The translations under genes were made by a program, and so were the position numbers. The notes under the pieces are model-generated. The model was not told where the DNA came from and did not search any database. It saw nothing but the letters and a program-made list of their open reading frames with translations. This document shows, piece after piece, positions 1 to 12,360 of a stretch of DNA of 64,000 nt. Origin of the DNA: Morella rubra (Eukaryota; Streptophyta; Magnoliopsida; Fagales; Myricaceae); NCBI GenBank assembly GCA_003952965.2, contig CM025855.1, positions 5,459,848 to 5,523,847 of the forward strand. Direction: 5' to 3'. The number at the start of each line of letters is the position of its first letter. Position 1 is the stretch's first letter.

Positions 1-929
1 GAAGGGGTTGGGATAAGGAAATGCTTGTTTCCATAAGGGAAGGATATTTAATTACGACCCCACTTTCTAGCAGGCCAGTCAATGGAATTTGGTTGGCTCA
101 GAAGGTGAACCAACCTCTACGTTTGAGCTTAATCTGAGAGCCCACTCCACAAATTAAAGAAAACAAAAAGGTACAAGCCTGTGCAAGAACAGTAAAACGA
201 AGGGTTGACGAGATAATTAGAATTATCTGGAAGTCATGTGCAATGTCGTGAAAAAGTTGAACTAGAGATCCCCCACCAAATCACTTGAGATCTCTTTTGC
301 TACAATGACAAGGGAACTGCTCCGAAAATGACAAAAAATTCACTATTGTTTTGCTTAAGTAGCAGGTAAATTTCTTTCAGCACGCCTAGCTGGAAAAAGC
401 GCCGTTTATCAATCACACTGCGTTCCCACCTTTCCAGCTCAGGTCGTGAAATTAGGAAAAGAATTGAGCATGAAATTGCAAGGAAAGTTCTATTAATCAC
501 TTTGACCTTTTAAGCTTGCAAGGACAAATCTGGAGCTGCTGTGGTGGTCCTGTATGGCTACCTAGCTGTATCCTAATTCGTGGCATGCTTGTGGCTAAGG
601 TGGCCAAATTACAACCCCTTAATTCTATACAGCATGTTTGAATACGGTCAAGAAATTTGGCCAAACGTAATTTTCCATCAAAGATCTTCAGGCTCTAGCC
701 GTGGAAAAATCAGCTAACGTGGATGACCTTAAGGTTGATGTTCAAAGCTGCTGATCTAACCTAATAGTTACAGTACTCTCTTAGATTGTCTCCAGCCTGG
801 AGTCTTGTCTTGTTTCCGGGGATTAATCCTACGTTTGACATGACTGCTAATGTGTTGTTCATGACCACTTGTTTGAATACAGATCCAAACCAGCTCGTGC
901 ATCTAATGCAGGTCTCTGGTGATCGTCCT
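1..929. other. intergenic, nothing recognised
   Basis: No open reading frame longer than about 66 codons and no conserved motif was seen on either strand. The short minus-strand frame at 300-500 has no recognisable domain and no splice partners. It is treated as non-coding. Confidence 0.5.
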
Positions 930-1120
930 ATATATTAAGGGTGAAAACCCACCGATCTTCCATACATGTCCTGCAGCAAGCTGGGGAGATGCCTGTGTTC
1001 GAATCTCAGCTAAATGTCCTCACTTAAAATGGTGCAAGCATATCTAGCATCCGGATGTATGTGTTCTAAATTGGATGAGATTTAATAGTACTTATCGATA
1101 AAAAGGTAAAAACAAAAACA
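930..1120 (+). repeat. possible SINE-like repeat
   Basis: A tRNA-type B-box (TGTTCGAATCTC, 996-1007) is followed about 80-110 bases later by a TTATCGATAAAA sequence and an A-rich tail. The TTATC-plus-poly(A) ending resembles the SINE tail at 41.2 kb. No convincing A-box and no target-site duplication were found, so the left boundary is a guess. A degenerate tRNA relic is an alternative. Confidence 0.35.
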
Positions 1121-1531
1121 AACAAAAAAATTAAAGAAAGAAAATTGCTCAAGTTGGGGTGAGTGGTTGCCTTGCCACCAGAGAAACTTTCGTCATTAGT
1201 TTGACGAAATTAGCCGTGATGAACCCTCTTATTTGTTGATCTTTTCGATCGGCAACTGTAGTTGAGGAGACTCATTCGATAATTAATGGGTTCAATCGTG
1301 ATCTTTTTATGTTACTTTAAATACTTTTTTTTCCTTTTTCCTATTGAAGTGGACCTATTGAACTTGACCAAAGAAGCCTAACTTACACTTTTTTCCTTGA
1401 TTAAAGTGATCATATGACTAATTTGCTCCCTAAGATCACATCTTTCGATCGTTACTTTTCAGGCAACAACGATAGTAGTTGAACTGTTTAGTACCCAGTA
1501 CTATTTAGCTGATCAGGTGTGCTATTTCAGT

Positions 1532-1568
<37 letters not shown>

Positions 1569-2690
1569 CCTTATGGGTTGGCATGAACTTAATTTGCTTA
1601 ATTTTAGGTAAATTTAATTTTGACTTAATTAGTTTGCTAGTTATTGGGGTATGGCCGAATGTCTCATTGGTTCCTAAGGTTTTCTTTCGTCTTAAACTAA
1701 TCCTTGAAGAATCCTTTGTATTTTAGAATGATCATTTTATCGACTCGGTTGACTCTTTTAATGGAATAAATCTCACCTAACTAACGAGGACATATAACTA
1801 CCAATCACAAGCATTTATGCGGCTCCAAGTCACTCGGGATGTGTTGTCTTAACAAAAATTTTTGTCCAATATAAAATTATGAGTTGGCATTTTAAGTTTA
1901 GATGGAGTAGACAATTCGATGTAGATTTTAAATCAATAGTATCCAGTTTAACTTGACAGTTAGAACACGTGATTGCTTATGATTGATGGTATGTGTCTCC
2001 GTTAATTATATAAGATTTACTTCGTTAATAGAGCTAATAAAATTGACGAAATAACTATTATATGACATAAAGAACTTTTCAGGGACTAATTTAAGACGAA
2101 ATAAACCTTAAGGACTAGTTTCAGATTCTGCAATATCTTATAAATTAGTTGAATAATTAAGCCTTTAATTTTCAAGGTGCATGCGCATAATTGACAATAT
2201 AGAAAGAAAATTCCATAAGATTCAGTAATCAAATTTTGTTGAAGATTTCGGCATAATTAGCTAGAAACATTCCCAGGAGACCGAGAGAAAAAGAAGTAAA
2301 CAATCTACTTTTATGGCTTACATTAAAAAATAATAATAATAAATAAATCTACTTTTATGATCTTCGATTAGCGGCTATGGTAAATCTTAAGGGCCGACGG
2401 CTTCACATAATAAAAGTTTCATATTACCAAAAAAGAATATACAAATTAATAATGCAAAAGTTGGAATATTGCCACATATGAACGATTTTTTAACCCCTTT
2501 TTTTTTAAAAAAAAAATTGAGATAAAATTATTTAATTAAAAGAACAAGAAAAAGTAGATCATGTACAACACGAGCATCCTATAAATTGTTCCATCTCTTC
2601 CTCGTCAAAAGTCAAAAGGGTTTTATGAAACAATGTCTTGCATATCAATTCATTCACCTAAAGAAAATGTGACAAATTATGTATTATTAT
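1121..2690. other. AT-rich intergenic with a (TA)n microsatellite
   Basis: The only definite feature is a perfect TA dinucleotide run at about 1535-1562. The open frame at 1517-1726 is a translation of this run and its surroundings and has no family resemblance. Confidence 0.6.
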
Positions 2691-2881
2691 AAGGACGTTT
2701 GTTTGTTCAATTTTTTAGAGGTCCAAAATTTTCAACACATCAAATATATTTCACAAATTTAATAAACTTCACACTTTTACACATACGCTTCATATTTTTT
2801 ACAAATTTCAATAAACTTCAACATTTAAAGATTCTTAAAATTTTAAAAATATTTTTAAAATTTTGATAAACAAACTCTCTT
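2691..2881. mobile_element. short AT-rich MITE
   Basis: The left end AAGGACGTTTGTTTG is mirrored by the right end TAAACAAACTCTCTT, giving an imperfect terminal inverted repeat. The 190-bp interior is AT-rich and has no coding capacity. The ends resemble those of the elements at 48,260 and 63,597, so this is probably one PIF/Harbinger-like family. The target duplication is ambiguous here because the flanks are simple TA/TTA sequence. Confidence 0.5.
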
Positions 2882-3113
2882 ATATTTTATAAAAATTTTT
2901 AATTGAAACATATAAGCTGGCATTAGCTGCATTGGGGACCATTTTTGATCAGCATGGCTGCACGGGTTAAAGAGCTAGCTTTGTTGACCTGGAAACCATA
3001 TTCTGACTTGGTGATCAATAGATGCGGTGGCTTCTAGACCGCAAGAAGCAAAGTCCACAGTTGCAGGGGACGACCCATCACTCGCGTATGCGTCACTCTC
3101 CCACACGTGGCAA

Positions 3114-5487
3114 TGAATCAGCGATTGCCTGATGGAAAGAAAAACCGCGAAAGAAGAGAGTGACTGAAACCGCGTGAAAAGCCTTTGTGGGTCCCACCAA
3201 ACATTCGGGATCCACTTCGCTTCCTCCTTACGCTTATGTCTCCAGTCTCCACTGCTATAGTGTACCACCCATTTCTCGTGGGAATCTGGGATTTCATTTT
3301 CCAACCACGTTTTCAAATACTTTCCTTCAAATTCTAAATAGGGACCAAGTCGAGTTTTTTTTTTAAATTATTATTATTATTATCAATACAGTTATTTTAT
3401 TGAAAATTAAGAAATTTAAAAATCTTAAGAACACGCTTTAAGGGGCTAATCAAATTCTTAAAAGAGGCGACGGACCAACGAGTAAAGGGATTGAAAGACC
3501 TTATATAGATCCGCAAGGGGTAAAAAAACTCAAAAAGGGTAGAAAATTGAAATGACCAATAGAAAAAAAGGAAAGCCGACGGCGAAATGAGGCTGTAGAA
3601 CCAGCTGGAGGAGGAGAGGAACTGGCTAGGAGGGAAAAATGTCAAGCAGGTGAGATGCACACGCGTCGAAAGATGCATGTGGGCCCCCACGTGCCAGCCG
3701 ACTAGTGCCAGGTTGGCACAAAAAGAACGACCAAGATGTGCGAAAGCTAACCCCGCAACGCGCGCATACCATAAACCACCACCGGAACACGAATTTGGAA
3801 GGAAATAGTGCGGGCGCGTGGGGGTGCATGTGGTCTCACGTGCCGTCGTCTAAACTCCGGGAGGGGACAGATGAAAGCGCCTGAGAATGGTGAAGCCATC
3901 CATACCGGTCGTGGCTACCAGAGACCTTCGAAAGAGTCGAGATCTGAACTTGAACTTTGCCTAAAAAAAAAGCTCTAAAAAAGTGGCGAGAGAGGAGATT
4001 TATTGATAGGCTCGACCACTTAAGAATAAAACTGAAAGGAAGAGGAAGGCGGAAGGGGCCAGAGCTCTTCCTGCCACCGAAAAAATAGATCGAAAAAGAG
4101 GAGGATTCTAGAGAGAAGAGAGAGTTTCTCTCACTAGAAAGAGGCGAGGGAGGTATGATCAGAATTTGGGGACCAAGTTAAGTTTAATTGTATGATTAAC
4201 AGCATAAACAAACAAGCAAATAGATGTTTGCGTGTTAAAATTCTATGTGATTAAAAATTTTAAAGTATAAGAATCGGTGAAAAAAGAAAGAGAAATAATT
4301 TAAATGAATTTTTTTATATTTATTATAATAAAAATAGATAATTTTACTGAGAGAGATATTTTATAATTACTGTTATTATTTCAACCAGTATTCTTCAAAA
4401 CATAGATCCTACTCTAATATCTCTTAATAAATGAGATCGGATTGCTTATATTTTTCTCTGTAAACTAATTAGTATAAATAAATTTCAATTAGTATGCTTC
4501 TCACTTTATTGGTCAAAATTTAAATCCTCTATACCTGATTCGTAAAATAATTTTGGATATTTGAAATCCGTATAATTATTATTAATAATGTTTAGGTATA
4601 TCGTGACATAGGCTTAACTAAATTTTACTACCTACGCATCGTGAGATACATAGTACACTAATCCATTGAAGAATAGTACGCATCCTCAAAACTCAAGCAT
4701 ATCCAATTAATAATTTTATTTAATAATATAAATCATTATCCGGTTGACCCATAATCTAGATTCAGATTGCTAGACAAATTCAGAGCAGACTAGAATAGTC
4801 AAACAACACTTTGATTTGTCCATAAAGTGCTATTTCAAGTTTCAATTTGTTTAATTAATTATGCTTTAAGTAAAAGAAAAAAAATTATCATATTATCCGA
4901 TTTGACTTTAAATTAGATTCGATTTGATTGTTAAACTAGACTTAAATAGATCAAAATGTTACTTGAAGATAAAATTATTAAAAACATTAATAAATTAAAA
5001 AAAAATTGATAAAATTGATTTTATAAAAACGAATCTATTAGACCCGATGCAGTCAAAAATCAAAAGCCAGTGAGGAGGCCGTGAGGCCACGATGTACCGA
5101 AGATTTGGGTTTATAGAATTCCCGCCGGACATGCTCCAAGAGTCACTCCGGATTCTCTTAACCTTCTTTGGTCAACTAACTTAACCAACATTTCCGGTTC
5201 TGGTCACTCACGACGCACAAAATGATTCTTTTTTTTTTTAAGTCGCACAAAATGATTCACAAACCAGATATTCGCGCACTGCTAAAATTCTGCGCTTACG
5301 CGACCCTGGTAAACGTGCATCTACCTGCAGTCTCAGATAGGACACGTGCCGAGCAAAAGCTCAATGTGATGACAGAATGCGCGTGGGTCAATAACTCAGA
5401 GAGCGCATCCTTAGAATCCAAGGCGTGCTCTGCAGTATCAGGCGCCGCAATAGTAGAGCCAGTCCGCTCGCACTATCCTCGCACGTG
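3114..5487. promoter_or_regulatory. five dispersed G-box (CACGTG) palindromes
   Basis: Perfect CACGTG hexamers occur at 3114-3119, 3688-3693, 3837-3842, 5343-5348 and 5482-5487. They lie 2.3-4.7 kb upstream of the RAP2.4-like gene. G-boxes bind bZIP and bHLH factors in light and abscisic-acid responses. Two of the five lie within the retroposed insert. A regulatory role at this distance is inference. Confidence 0.35.
3341..4184 (-). mobile_element. retroposed insertion with 17-bp target duplication
   Basis: GGGACCAAGTCGAGTTT at 3341-3357 and GGGACCAAGTTAAGTTT at 4168-4184 match at 15 of 17 positions and bracket an 810-bp insert. The insert starts on the + strand with a poly(T) run followed by ATT repeats. 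On the minus strand it therefore ends in an ATAAT-rich sequence and poly(A), the signature of LINE-machinery retroposition. The body is unusually GC-rich for the neighbourhood and carries two CACGTG palindromes. No reverse transcriptase or other domain was recognised. Alternatives are a short internally deleted LINE, a large SINE, or a retrocopy of a non-coding transcript. Confidence 0.55.
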
Positions 5488-7230
5488 ACATGTCCTCCCC
5501 TCCACTCCACTCCACTCCACTCCTCTGCTATTTTGCGCCGCAATACCCGCCGTACCCGAACTGTAGTCAACCGAAGTAACCCAGGTTAGAAACATCGGAA
5601 TTTTCAAAATGTCACCCCACGTTACCTGCTCTTAGTTGCTGACAGTGTCTACGTGGCTCCACATAGACAGGGACCATCTCCGACGTTGGATGTGTCACCA
5701 TGATGTCAGTCTTGACGTTAGGTGGACCTCTTTCCCATCCAACGGCCGTCGTTTCCCTTGGCACGGCATTCTAGTGGGTTTCTTCTTTAGACTTCAGTCC
5801 CTGTCTTTATGAACCCTCCTACTTCAATCTTCAGTAATTAATGGTTGATGATAAACTACAGAACTTTGATTAATTATTAACCAAACCATACACTCTCTAT
5901 TTTAATAATAATTTTTTTGGATCCAAGTCAGATCGTGGAAGGGCTTAGGAAAAAAGAAAAAAAAGAGGAGATCCAATGGGGTATAGGAATTTAAATTACG
6001 AACCTCAATAAACTTCTTCCTCTCGAGCCTTCTAGTGGTTGTGGACTGTCTTTGTCGACACTTAAAAAAGGTAAGCACTTGAGCACAAACGCTAGAAAAC
6101 TCTACATTTGGAAATACCGATTATAGACCGATTTTGGTAGACTTGTAGCGGCTAATTTCAATGGGGCGGTTCATGGTCCTATTAGCTATCTAAATAATAT
6201 CTTCTTCAATTGTCATATGCGTTAAGCGTATACGAATGGAACTGATGGATATGCATGAAGATTGATAAGGTTTTTTTTTAAAATAATTAATACTCTAATT
6301 ATTAGAAAAAAAAAAAAAAAAAGGCAAGTGGGTAAGCCATTTGTCATCAGACGCCATCCATCAACTTCCTTTCACCACCTCATACTTTAGATAAGATTGT
6401 ATATTATTATTATATATCCTGTTTTTCTAAATAATGAGAAAAAATTCGGCCGTTCACAAAAGTAAAACACTACTAATGCGGATCTATTGTATCATACTTT
6501 TTTAAGTGATGTTTAATGGTAAAAATTTTAAGTGTTAAAGTTGATAAAAAAATGAAGAGAGATATAGTTTAAATAAATTTTTTATATTAATTTAAAATAA
6601 AAAATAATGATTTAGTAAAAAAAATAATATTTTAAATATTTATTTTATTGAGATACAAAATTTTGAACTATTTTTGTATGGTTAAACTATTGTGACAAAT
6701 TTGCCAGGGCAGACCTGTGATAGATGGTAAATGAAAAGGTCATGTTTGGCCCGCGATGTACGCATATTCTTAAAAGAAAATTGCAATTTATCTAGAATTG
6801 TAATTATTGTACCTTGCACAGTACAAGTGCGAAGGGAAAGAGAAGAGGAAAGGAGCGCTGACGTCCAAACGACCAGATTTAGTGTGAACGCTCCATAAGT
6901 TGGTCAACAAGCTTGAGACAAATTTGAAATTATGAAAATAAAGCCTTCACAGCCACAGAGTGACCGGCACCTGGCAGTGTCTCAACGACAGGTGTCAGCA
7001 AGTGAATAAAGAAGGGCACGCGTCTAAATGTCATTGGTTTCATTGCTTTCCTTGAAGGATGCTTATCTTAGAAAAAAAAAAAAAAAGGATTGAAGGATGC
7101 TTACGTCATAAACAGAAACTGGCTACACGAGAGAGGGACGTTACAATTAAGAAAATGTTAAGTGAGGTTAAGAGTGAGATAATTTTAATTGTAGGTGAGG
7201 TTAAGGGAGATAATCGAGGCCCGGGGCTCC
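4185..7230. other. upstream region of the ERF gene
   Basis: AT-rich stretches (4185-5040 and 5830-6740) alternate with more GC-rich blocks (5050-5780 and 6820-7030). No supportable coding sequence was found. Overlapping open frames at 5222-5570 on both strands lie in the GC-rich block and lack domains. A poly(A) run is at 6306-6322. Confidence 0.5.
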
Positions 7231-7238
7231 TATATATA
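7231..7238 (+). promoter_or_regulatory. TATA box of the ERF gene
   Basis: TATATATA in the context CTCCTATATATAAGG is the clearest core-promoter element upstream of the ERF coding sequence. Transcription would start near 7262 and give a leader of about 570 nt. If unspliced, that leader has two short upstream open reading frames, starting with ATG at about 7440 and 7543. The leader is CT-rich, as is usual for plant 5' UTRs, and could contain an intron. Confidence 0.5.
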
Positions 7239-7832
7239 AGGGGGGAATGGAGGTGCGGGGTGATAAAACGAAGTGAGGTAGAGAGATATTCATACAGAAA
7301 AGTTCTCAAGAGCAAGCAAACAGTGCGATCTTCTTCGTAATTACTTTTTCCCCCTCCCCCTTCTGTAACATCCCGCTTCTCTGAATCCCTTTCTGTTAAT
7401 CATCTGTCTTTCAAGTTGAGTTTTGGGTTTGTTTTTAAATGATCAAGAAGCAAACTTAGAAAGATTTCTCGAAAGCCAGGTGTTTTCAGAATCGAGATCC
7501 AGGTTTTTTTGAAGGCCTTTTTTTCTCTTCATTCTCTGGTGAATGTCATTCTTTTTCTTTTTCGATTATTATCTGTTTTTCTTTTGAATCAGCTTGGAGG
7601 GTTAATTTTTGGTCCCTCACGGTTGGTTTTTAGTCTCTTTTAAGAGTAGAAGAGGTTGTCTATTTTAAACCTCTTTGATCCTTCTCTGTAGAAATTTCTA
7701 ATTAGCTTTTCTATTATTTTTTTCCGTTTGTGTTGGAAACGAAAGCCTGTTCTTTAATTTTGGTAAGAAACAGGTCCTTTCTTCTTCATCTTTGGTCTAA
7801 AAGTCTGTAATTTTAAGTTAAGGTTTGAGTTT

Positions 7833-8918
7833 ATGTATTTTAGTGGTAAAGATATGGCAGGTGCTATGGATTTCTACAGCAGCAGACCTCCTCTTCAGTC
7901 AGGCCCCTTTGGAGGTGAGCTGATGGAAGCACTTGAACCTTTTATGAAAGGTGCTGCCTTGGCAACAACCACCAGCTTCCCCTCAACTAGCCCTTCTTCT
8001 TCATCACCTTCTCTCGCCTCTCCCTTTTCCAATTCATCTCCTTCTAATTACGACTACCACCTTTCCTTCTCTCCCTCAGTCCCAACCCAGGCCAATTTCT
8101 ACCCAGATGGTTGCTCCCCCTCGACGACCCACTTGTTTTCAGACGGGTTCTCGAACCAAAACCGAATTGGTTTTCCGCAACCGGGTACACTTGGGCTGAA
8201 CCAGCTAACATCATCTCAGATCCACCAGATCCAAGCTCAGATCGAGCTCCAGAACCAGCAATTTTACCATCTAAAACACCCACATCATCAGCAACATGAT
8301 AGTAGTACCCTCAATTTCCTCGGTCCCAAACCCATCCCAATGAAGCATGCAGGGTCCCCTCCAAAACCTACCAAGCTCTACAGAGGGGTCAGGCAGCGAC
8401 ATTGGGGAAAATGGGTTGCAGAGATCCGTCTCCCGAAGAACCGTACCCGTCTCTGGCTGGGCACCTTCGACACCGCCGAAGAAGCCGCCTTGGCCTACGA
8501 CAGGGCTGCCTACAAGCTCCGGGGCGACTTTGCCAGGCTCAACTTCCCCAATCTCCGCAACCAAGGCGATTACCAGCCTCTCCATTCCTCGGTGGACGCG
8601 AAGCTCCATGCTATTTGTGAAAGCTTGGCCAACTCGCCGAAACAAGGCAAGGGTGAGAAGCCGGCGCGTTCGACCAGGAAGTCGAGGCAAGCCGTCTCGG
8701 TTAGCGAGGTTGGGTCCGTGTGTTCGGAGACTCCTTGCAAGGTGGAGACGTCCTTGTCGCCTGTCGTGACTGAGAGCGAGGGGTCCGGAGGTTCTTCGCC
8801 TTTGTCGGATCTTACGTTTCCGGACTGCGATGAGCCACAGTGGGATGTTGGTTCGGAGAATTTCATGTTGCAGAAGTGCCCTTCGTACGAGATTGATTGG
8901 GCATCTATTTTATCTTAA
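7833..8918 (+). CDS. RAP2-4: AP2/ERF transcription factor, RAP2.4-like (DREB A-6 group)
   Basis: Nuclear DNA-binding protein of the RAP2.4 group, known in Arabidopsis for light, ethylene, drought and redox responses. The intronless frame is 361 aa. The second methionine (residue 8, base 7854) gives the usual family start MAGAMDFYS, so the 354-aa form may be the real one. A single AP2 domain spans residues 183-240 ([20 protein letters not shown] onward) and keeps the YRG, WLG and RAAYKLRG blocks. Family-specific pieces outside it are [11 protein letters not shown] near residue 28, [12 protein letters not shown] near 125, the [10 protein letters not shown] block just after AP2, SSPLSDLTF, and the C-terminal [11 protein letters not shown] acidic tail. 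The N-terminal third is Ser/Pro-rich. A GC-rich codon bias in the AP2 region makes long antisense frames, which are shadows. Confidence 0.95.
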   Translation: MYFSGKDMAGAMDFYSSRPPLQSGPFGGELMEALEPFMKGAALATTTSFPSTSPSSSSPSLASPFSNSSPSNYDYHLSFSPSVPTQANFYPDGCSPSTTHLFSDGFSNQNRIGFPQPGTLGLNQLTSSQIHQIQAQIELQNQQFYHLKHPHHQQHDSSTLNFLGPKPIPMKHAGSPPKPTKLYRGVRQRHWGKWVAEIRLPKNRTRLWLGTFDTAEEAALAYDRAAYKLRGDFARLNFPNLRNQGDYQPLHSSVDAKLHAICESLANSPKQGKGEKPARSTRKSRQAVSVSEVGSVCSETPCKVETSLSPVVTESEGSGGSSPLSDLTFPDCDEPQWDVGSENFMLQKCPSYEIDWASILS

Positions 8919-11900
8919 TTTCCTTGTTCATATTATGCATCTCCAATTGTAATTTCCATTTACCTTTTTGCTCGTCAAGTTAGTCTCTTCTGTCCATGGT
9001 AGTGGGTTAGGTGTTGGTGTCTCAAGTGGCTGCTGCAATGGAGTTTTTTGGCAGTTGCAGGGCTGCTGTTTAGGGAGTAGTTGTCCTAGTTTTCTGGACA
9101 ATTTGGTATGTAATATCTCCACCGTGGTCAGCTGGTTTTTTGTCTTGCTAGACCAGTGGAGTGTGTAGTCGGACAATTAGTCTTTCTTTCCTGTTAAGTT
9201 TCAGTGAAGAATCGGTGGTGTAATTGAATTTATTATTATCTTAAAGCATATATCTACCTTTGATGAATGGTGTCTGTGGTTCTGGTTGGATTTTGACGTG
9301 TGGCTCGACTCGCTTGGAGCTAATTTGTGGGATGAAGCACTTATCAGGTATATCTTAGATAATCAAACAGGCTTAAGCCAAGCACGACTTGAAGACAAAA
9401 TTAAAAAATTATATTTGTGGCGTTTGGATATGCCAAAGGTTTATATAAGATTCACACGGTTTTGTTTATACTGATCAGCAGCAACCTGCTGTCGATAACA
9501 ATTTAACAAAGGTTTGATGGATGATCAATGATGTTTGTGGTTCTGGCATATGTCTTCAGCTGGTTGTGGCGCTTGGAAATTCACTAAAATAGGGAATAAT
9601 CTTCGATTGTTTAGGATTCCCGTGGGTTCTGTGTTTGCTGCTGATCAGCTACCTTCTCTCCATAGAAAAAAAAGGTTACAGAGTAGGTTTTAACCATGGC
9701 CGTTTATGCAGCAGATCAGCTACCTTTACTCCTTGAGAAAAGAAGACTTAGGGAACCTGGAAATCCCCTAAGCAACCTTTCCCTGCTTTTTCATATTTCA
9801 AATTTCAAGTCTCCCCCATTGGAAGACAGGAGGCCCCGACAAACATGGTTAGTTTACTGTATTCGTCGGCATGTGGGATCTTCATTGCATTTAGGAATTC
9901 GGAGGTGCGTGGTGCTTGGGAATGATGACTTACTGAAAAATGTAATTAAAAGCCTGTTCAACGGATCTGCCATGAATTCCAAGCAGTGAGACAATACTCT
10001 CGGGAAAGGTCTCTGGTGAATGGGCCATCCCAAAACACAATTAACTGCAGCCCATACTTGCACCGCAGGCACGCGTACGGGGGCGAAGTCATGTCCGAAT
10101 CCCTTTACTTCCACGTGGGTTTGCCATGCCTTTACCGCTAAGTTATCATGTAGCTAGACTTGGGAAAACTAACCAGTCTTGAGTGTTAACCAATAGCTAG
10201 TTCAAATATTTTATCAGAATAAGATACTTAGAAAGAAAAAAAAAACAGAATAAGATCACTATGATCCTTTTTAGGGAATTTGCCATTACCTACTATCATT
10301 TTTTTTTTTTTTTTGGTGTCCTTATGCTCCTCATCCTTATTCGTCCAACCCATCTTGAAAATTCGTTCGTTTTCTATATTATCTTAATGATTGTGAAAAA
10401 ATTTGCTGGAGATTGAAGGTTTTTTTCTTGTTAAAACTCATGTTTGGATAAAAAAAATTGTTTTGAGATGAAGAACAATTTTGAAGGTGATTATGCTCTG
10501 AATTTCTACTTGAAATTTGACTTGATTTTTCTAGAGAGAAATAATTCCTTCCTTTTTTTTTACGCATCTTGTATGCCTACCTTCTTAAGCAAAGCACCTA
10601 CCGGCGCTGACTTGAGAACAGAATATCTAAATGCTTCTTCTCCAAGTTAAAGCATGGTGTCATTTGAATGTCCACGTATTAAAATCCTTTAAATTACTTT
10701 GTTGAGACCCAAAATTTAATGCGCATGAAACCCATTTTATCTGTTTGGATTCCACAACGAAATAGATGATTGAAAGCTACAGAAAACCTCTCCAATGAGA
10801 CGAGATCAGAATCAAATCCTTAAGGATTAAGCTAAGAGGGAATGCTTTTTCAACATAGATTACCATAGAGAAGAATAAGGCTTGGTAATTCATACGCATG
10901 TTTTGTGATTAGGATTTGCCTTAGGGACCTTTTTTTTTCTTTAAAAGCAAAAAGAGTGAAAGAGGGCTACTAGTGTAGTCTACTCTCTTTGGGCGTGACC
11001 ATATAAACTTTCACTCGTTGCAGAATGTTCGGATTGAGCCATAATTACCTGTCTCAGGAAAGGAGGACTGTCACCACAACCCACCAGCATACAAGTGATA
11101 ACGGATATGGGAGAGTTCAATCCAAGGATGCCTTAACTGGGACTTGCTGCCTCGTTTAGTGGGTTCTATATTGTGACTGAATACTGAATATGACCAACTA
11201 TCAGCCCCATTAGAATCATCAATTGCTTTCGAAGCATGATTAAGCAAGAGGAGGAGGACATACTTTAAACTTCCCTTTAGTCAAATTTTACAAGCATGCC
11301 TGCTTATTCTTCTAAAGGGTTAAATAATTTTTTCTCCTTATTTTTTGGGCCACTGCAAATGGTGCTTTTATATTATAACAAAAGGGTTCTTTTTTAGAAA
11401 CAAAAAAACAAAAATTCCCAAGAAATAAAAGTGGCTCCTATAATGTTTTCTGATATCTGATTTAGTGTTTATGACTACGACAACAAACTCTGGGCCCAAC
11501 CCCATGCAATTGTAAACTCGTGGATTAAGGGGGTTAAGTTGCTCTCTTAGTAATCTGAGCCGCCAAGGGATTTGGGTATGCAGAGTAAAAAGGTTAAACG
11601 TAGCCCAATGCTCGAGCCCAATTTAATGGAACCGGAAACTAGAATAGAATAGAATAGAGGTCCACTTTGTAAAACGGAATAGAGCCCACTTTGAATGAGG
11701 TTCTACAAGCCCGTCTCCTACTAATTAATAGCTGGCCAGTTGGAGATATCAACTTGTGCGGGTTTAAATGTTTAATTATCATTTAGGTAGCTAACTCTTG
11801 ATATAAAATTTAAATCAAAAGGAAGAGCTTGACAAAGTTTACCACTCCTGCCATATCATCATAAACAACTACTCTCATAAACAACTTTTCTTCCAAACAT

Positions 11901-12083
11901 ATTGTCATATTGCATCATAATTTTCACAATCTTTAAGATAATTTATTTCAAAATTTTTATAGATATCTTTTCTACTGGCCTCTCTATTTAAAGTTTTTTT
12001 TTTCTATTTTTTGGTGACAAATATTTTTTTGAAATTTTTTCTATGAAACAATATCTTTATAAAGAATATTATAATTTCGCTCA
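8919..12083. other. ERF 3' region and intergenic DNA
   Basis: The first few hundred bases are T-rich and probably hold the ERF 3' UTR. Beyond that, short open frames (9286-9474, 9696-9989, 10444-10650) have no recognisable domain. A short phrase containing GATCAGCTACCTT recurs at about 9647 and 9715, suggesting a small local duplication. The stretch 10.2-12.1 kb shows nothing but AT-rich sequence. Confidence 0.5.
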
Positions 12084-12360
12084 CTCTTAGAACGATTTCT
12101 TCTCGAATTGTCTTATCTATCTTTGGGTGCGATAGATTAAAAAGTTTAAATTTATAATTATCTTAATTTAAAGTCAGGAGACCAAGGTATCGATTAAATT
12201 TACAGATTAAAAAGTTTTTGTAGATCATATTGCTCCTCTTAGATAAAATACTGATTTCTTCTACAATATTGAATTGTGAGTGCATGCAATATTTGTGATC
12301 AGGGTGCCCGAGGCTATTAATTTGAGGTCGAAATTTCTATTGTATAGAATCGTATTGGTT
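12084..12360 (+). pseudogene. diverged duplicate of the F-box gene 3' flank
   Basis: This stretch shares an ordered series of phrases with 15,719-16,130, just after the F-box stop codon. These include TTAGAACGATTTCTTCTCG, a GGAGACC(C)AAGGTAT block, AAATACTGATTTCTT, and a GCAATAT...GTGA(T/C)CA block followed by CGAGGC(T/C)ATTAATTTGA. Order and orientation are the same. It looks like the leftover tail of a tandem copy of the F-box gene whose coding part has gone. No F-box coding sequence was seen next to it. Confidence 0.5.

Noticed and set aside
2975..3316. 113-aa minus-strand frame in a GC-richer patch
   Set aside because: No recognisable domain, no splice partner and no family resemblance; kept only as unexplained intergenic DNA.
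8271..8690. 139-aa minus-strand open frame across the ERF gene
   Set aside because: It is antisense to the conserved AP2 domain and results from GC-rich codon use; no domain of its own.
8347..8769. 140-aa plus-strand frame inside the ERF gene
   Set aside because: Alternative frame of the AP2-coding region; the conserved frame is 7833-8918.
9696..9989. 97-aa plus-strand frame downstream of the ERF gene
   Set aside because: No domain recognised and overlapped by an antisense frame; probably non-coding.
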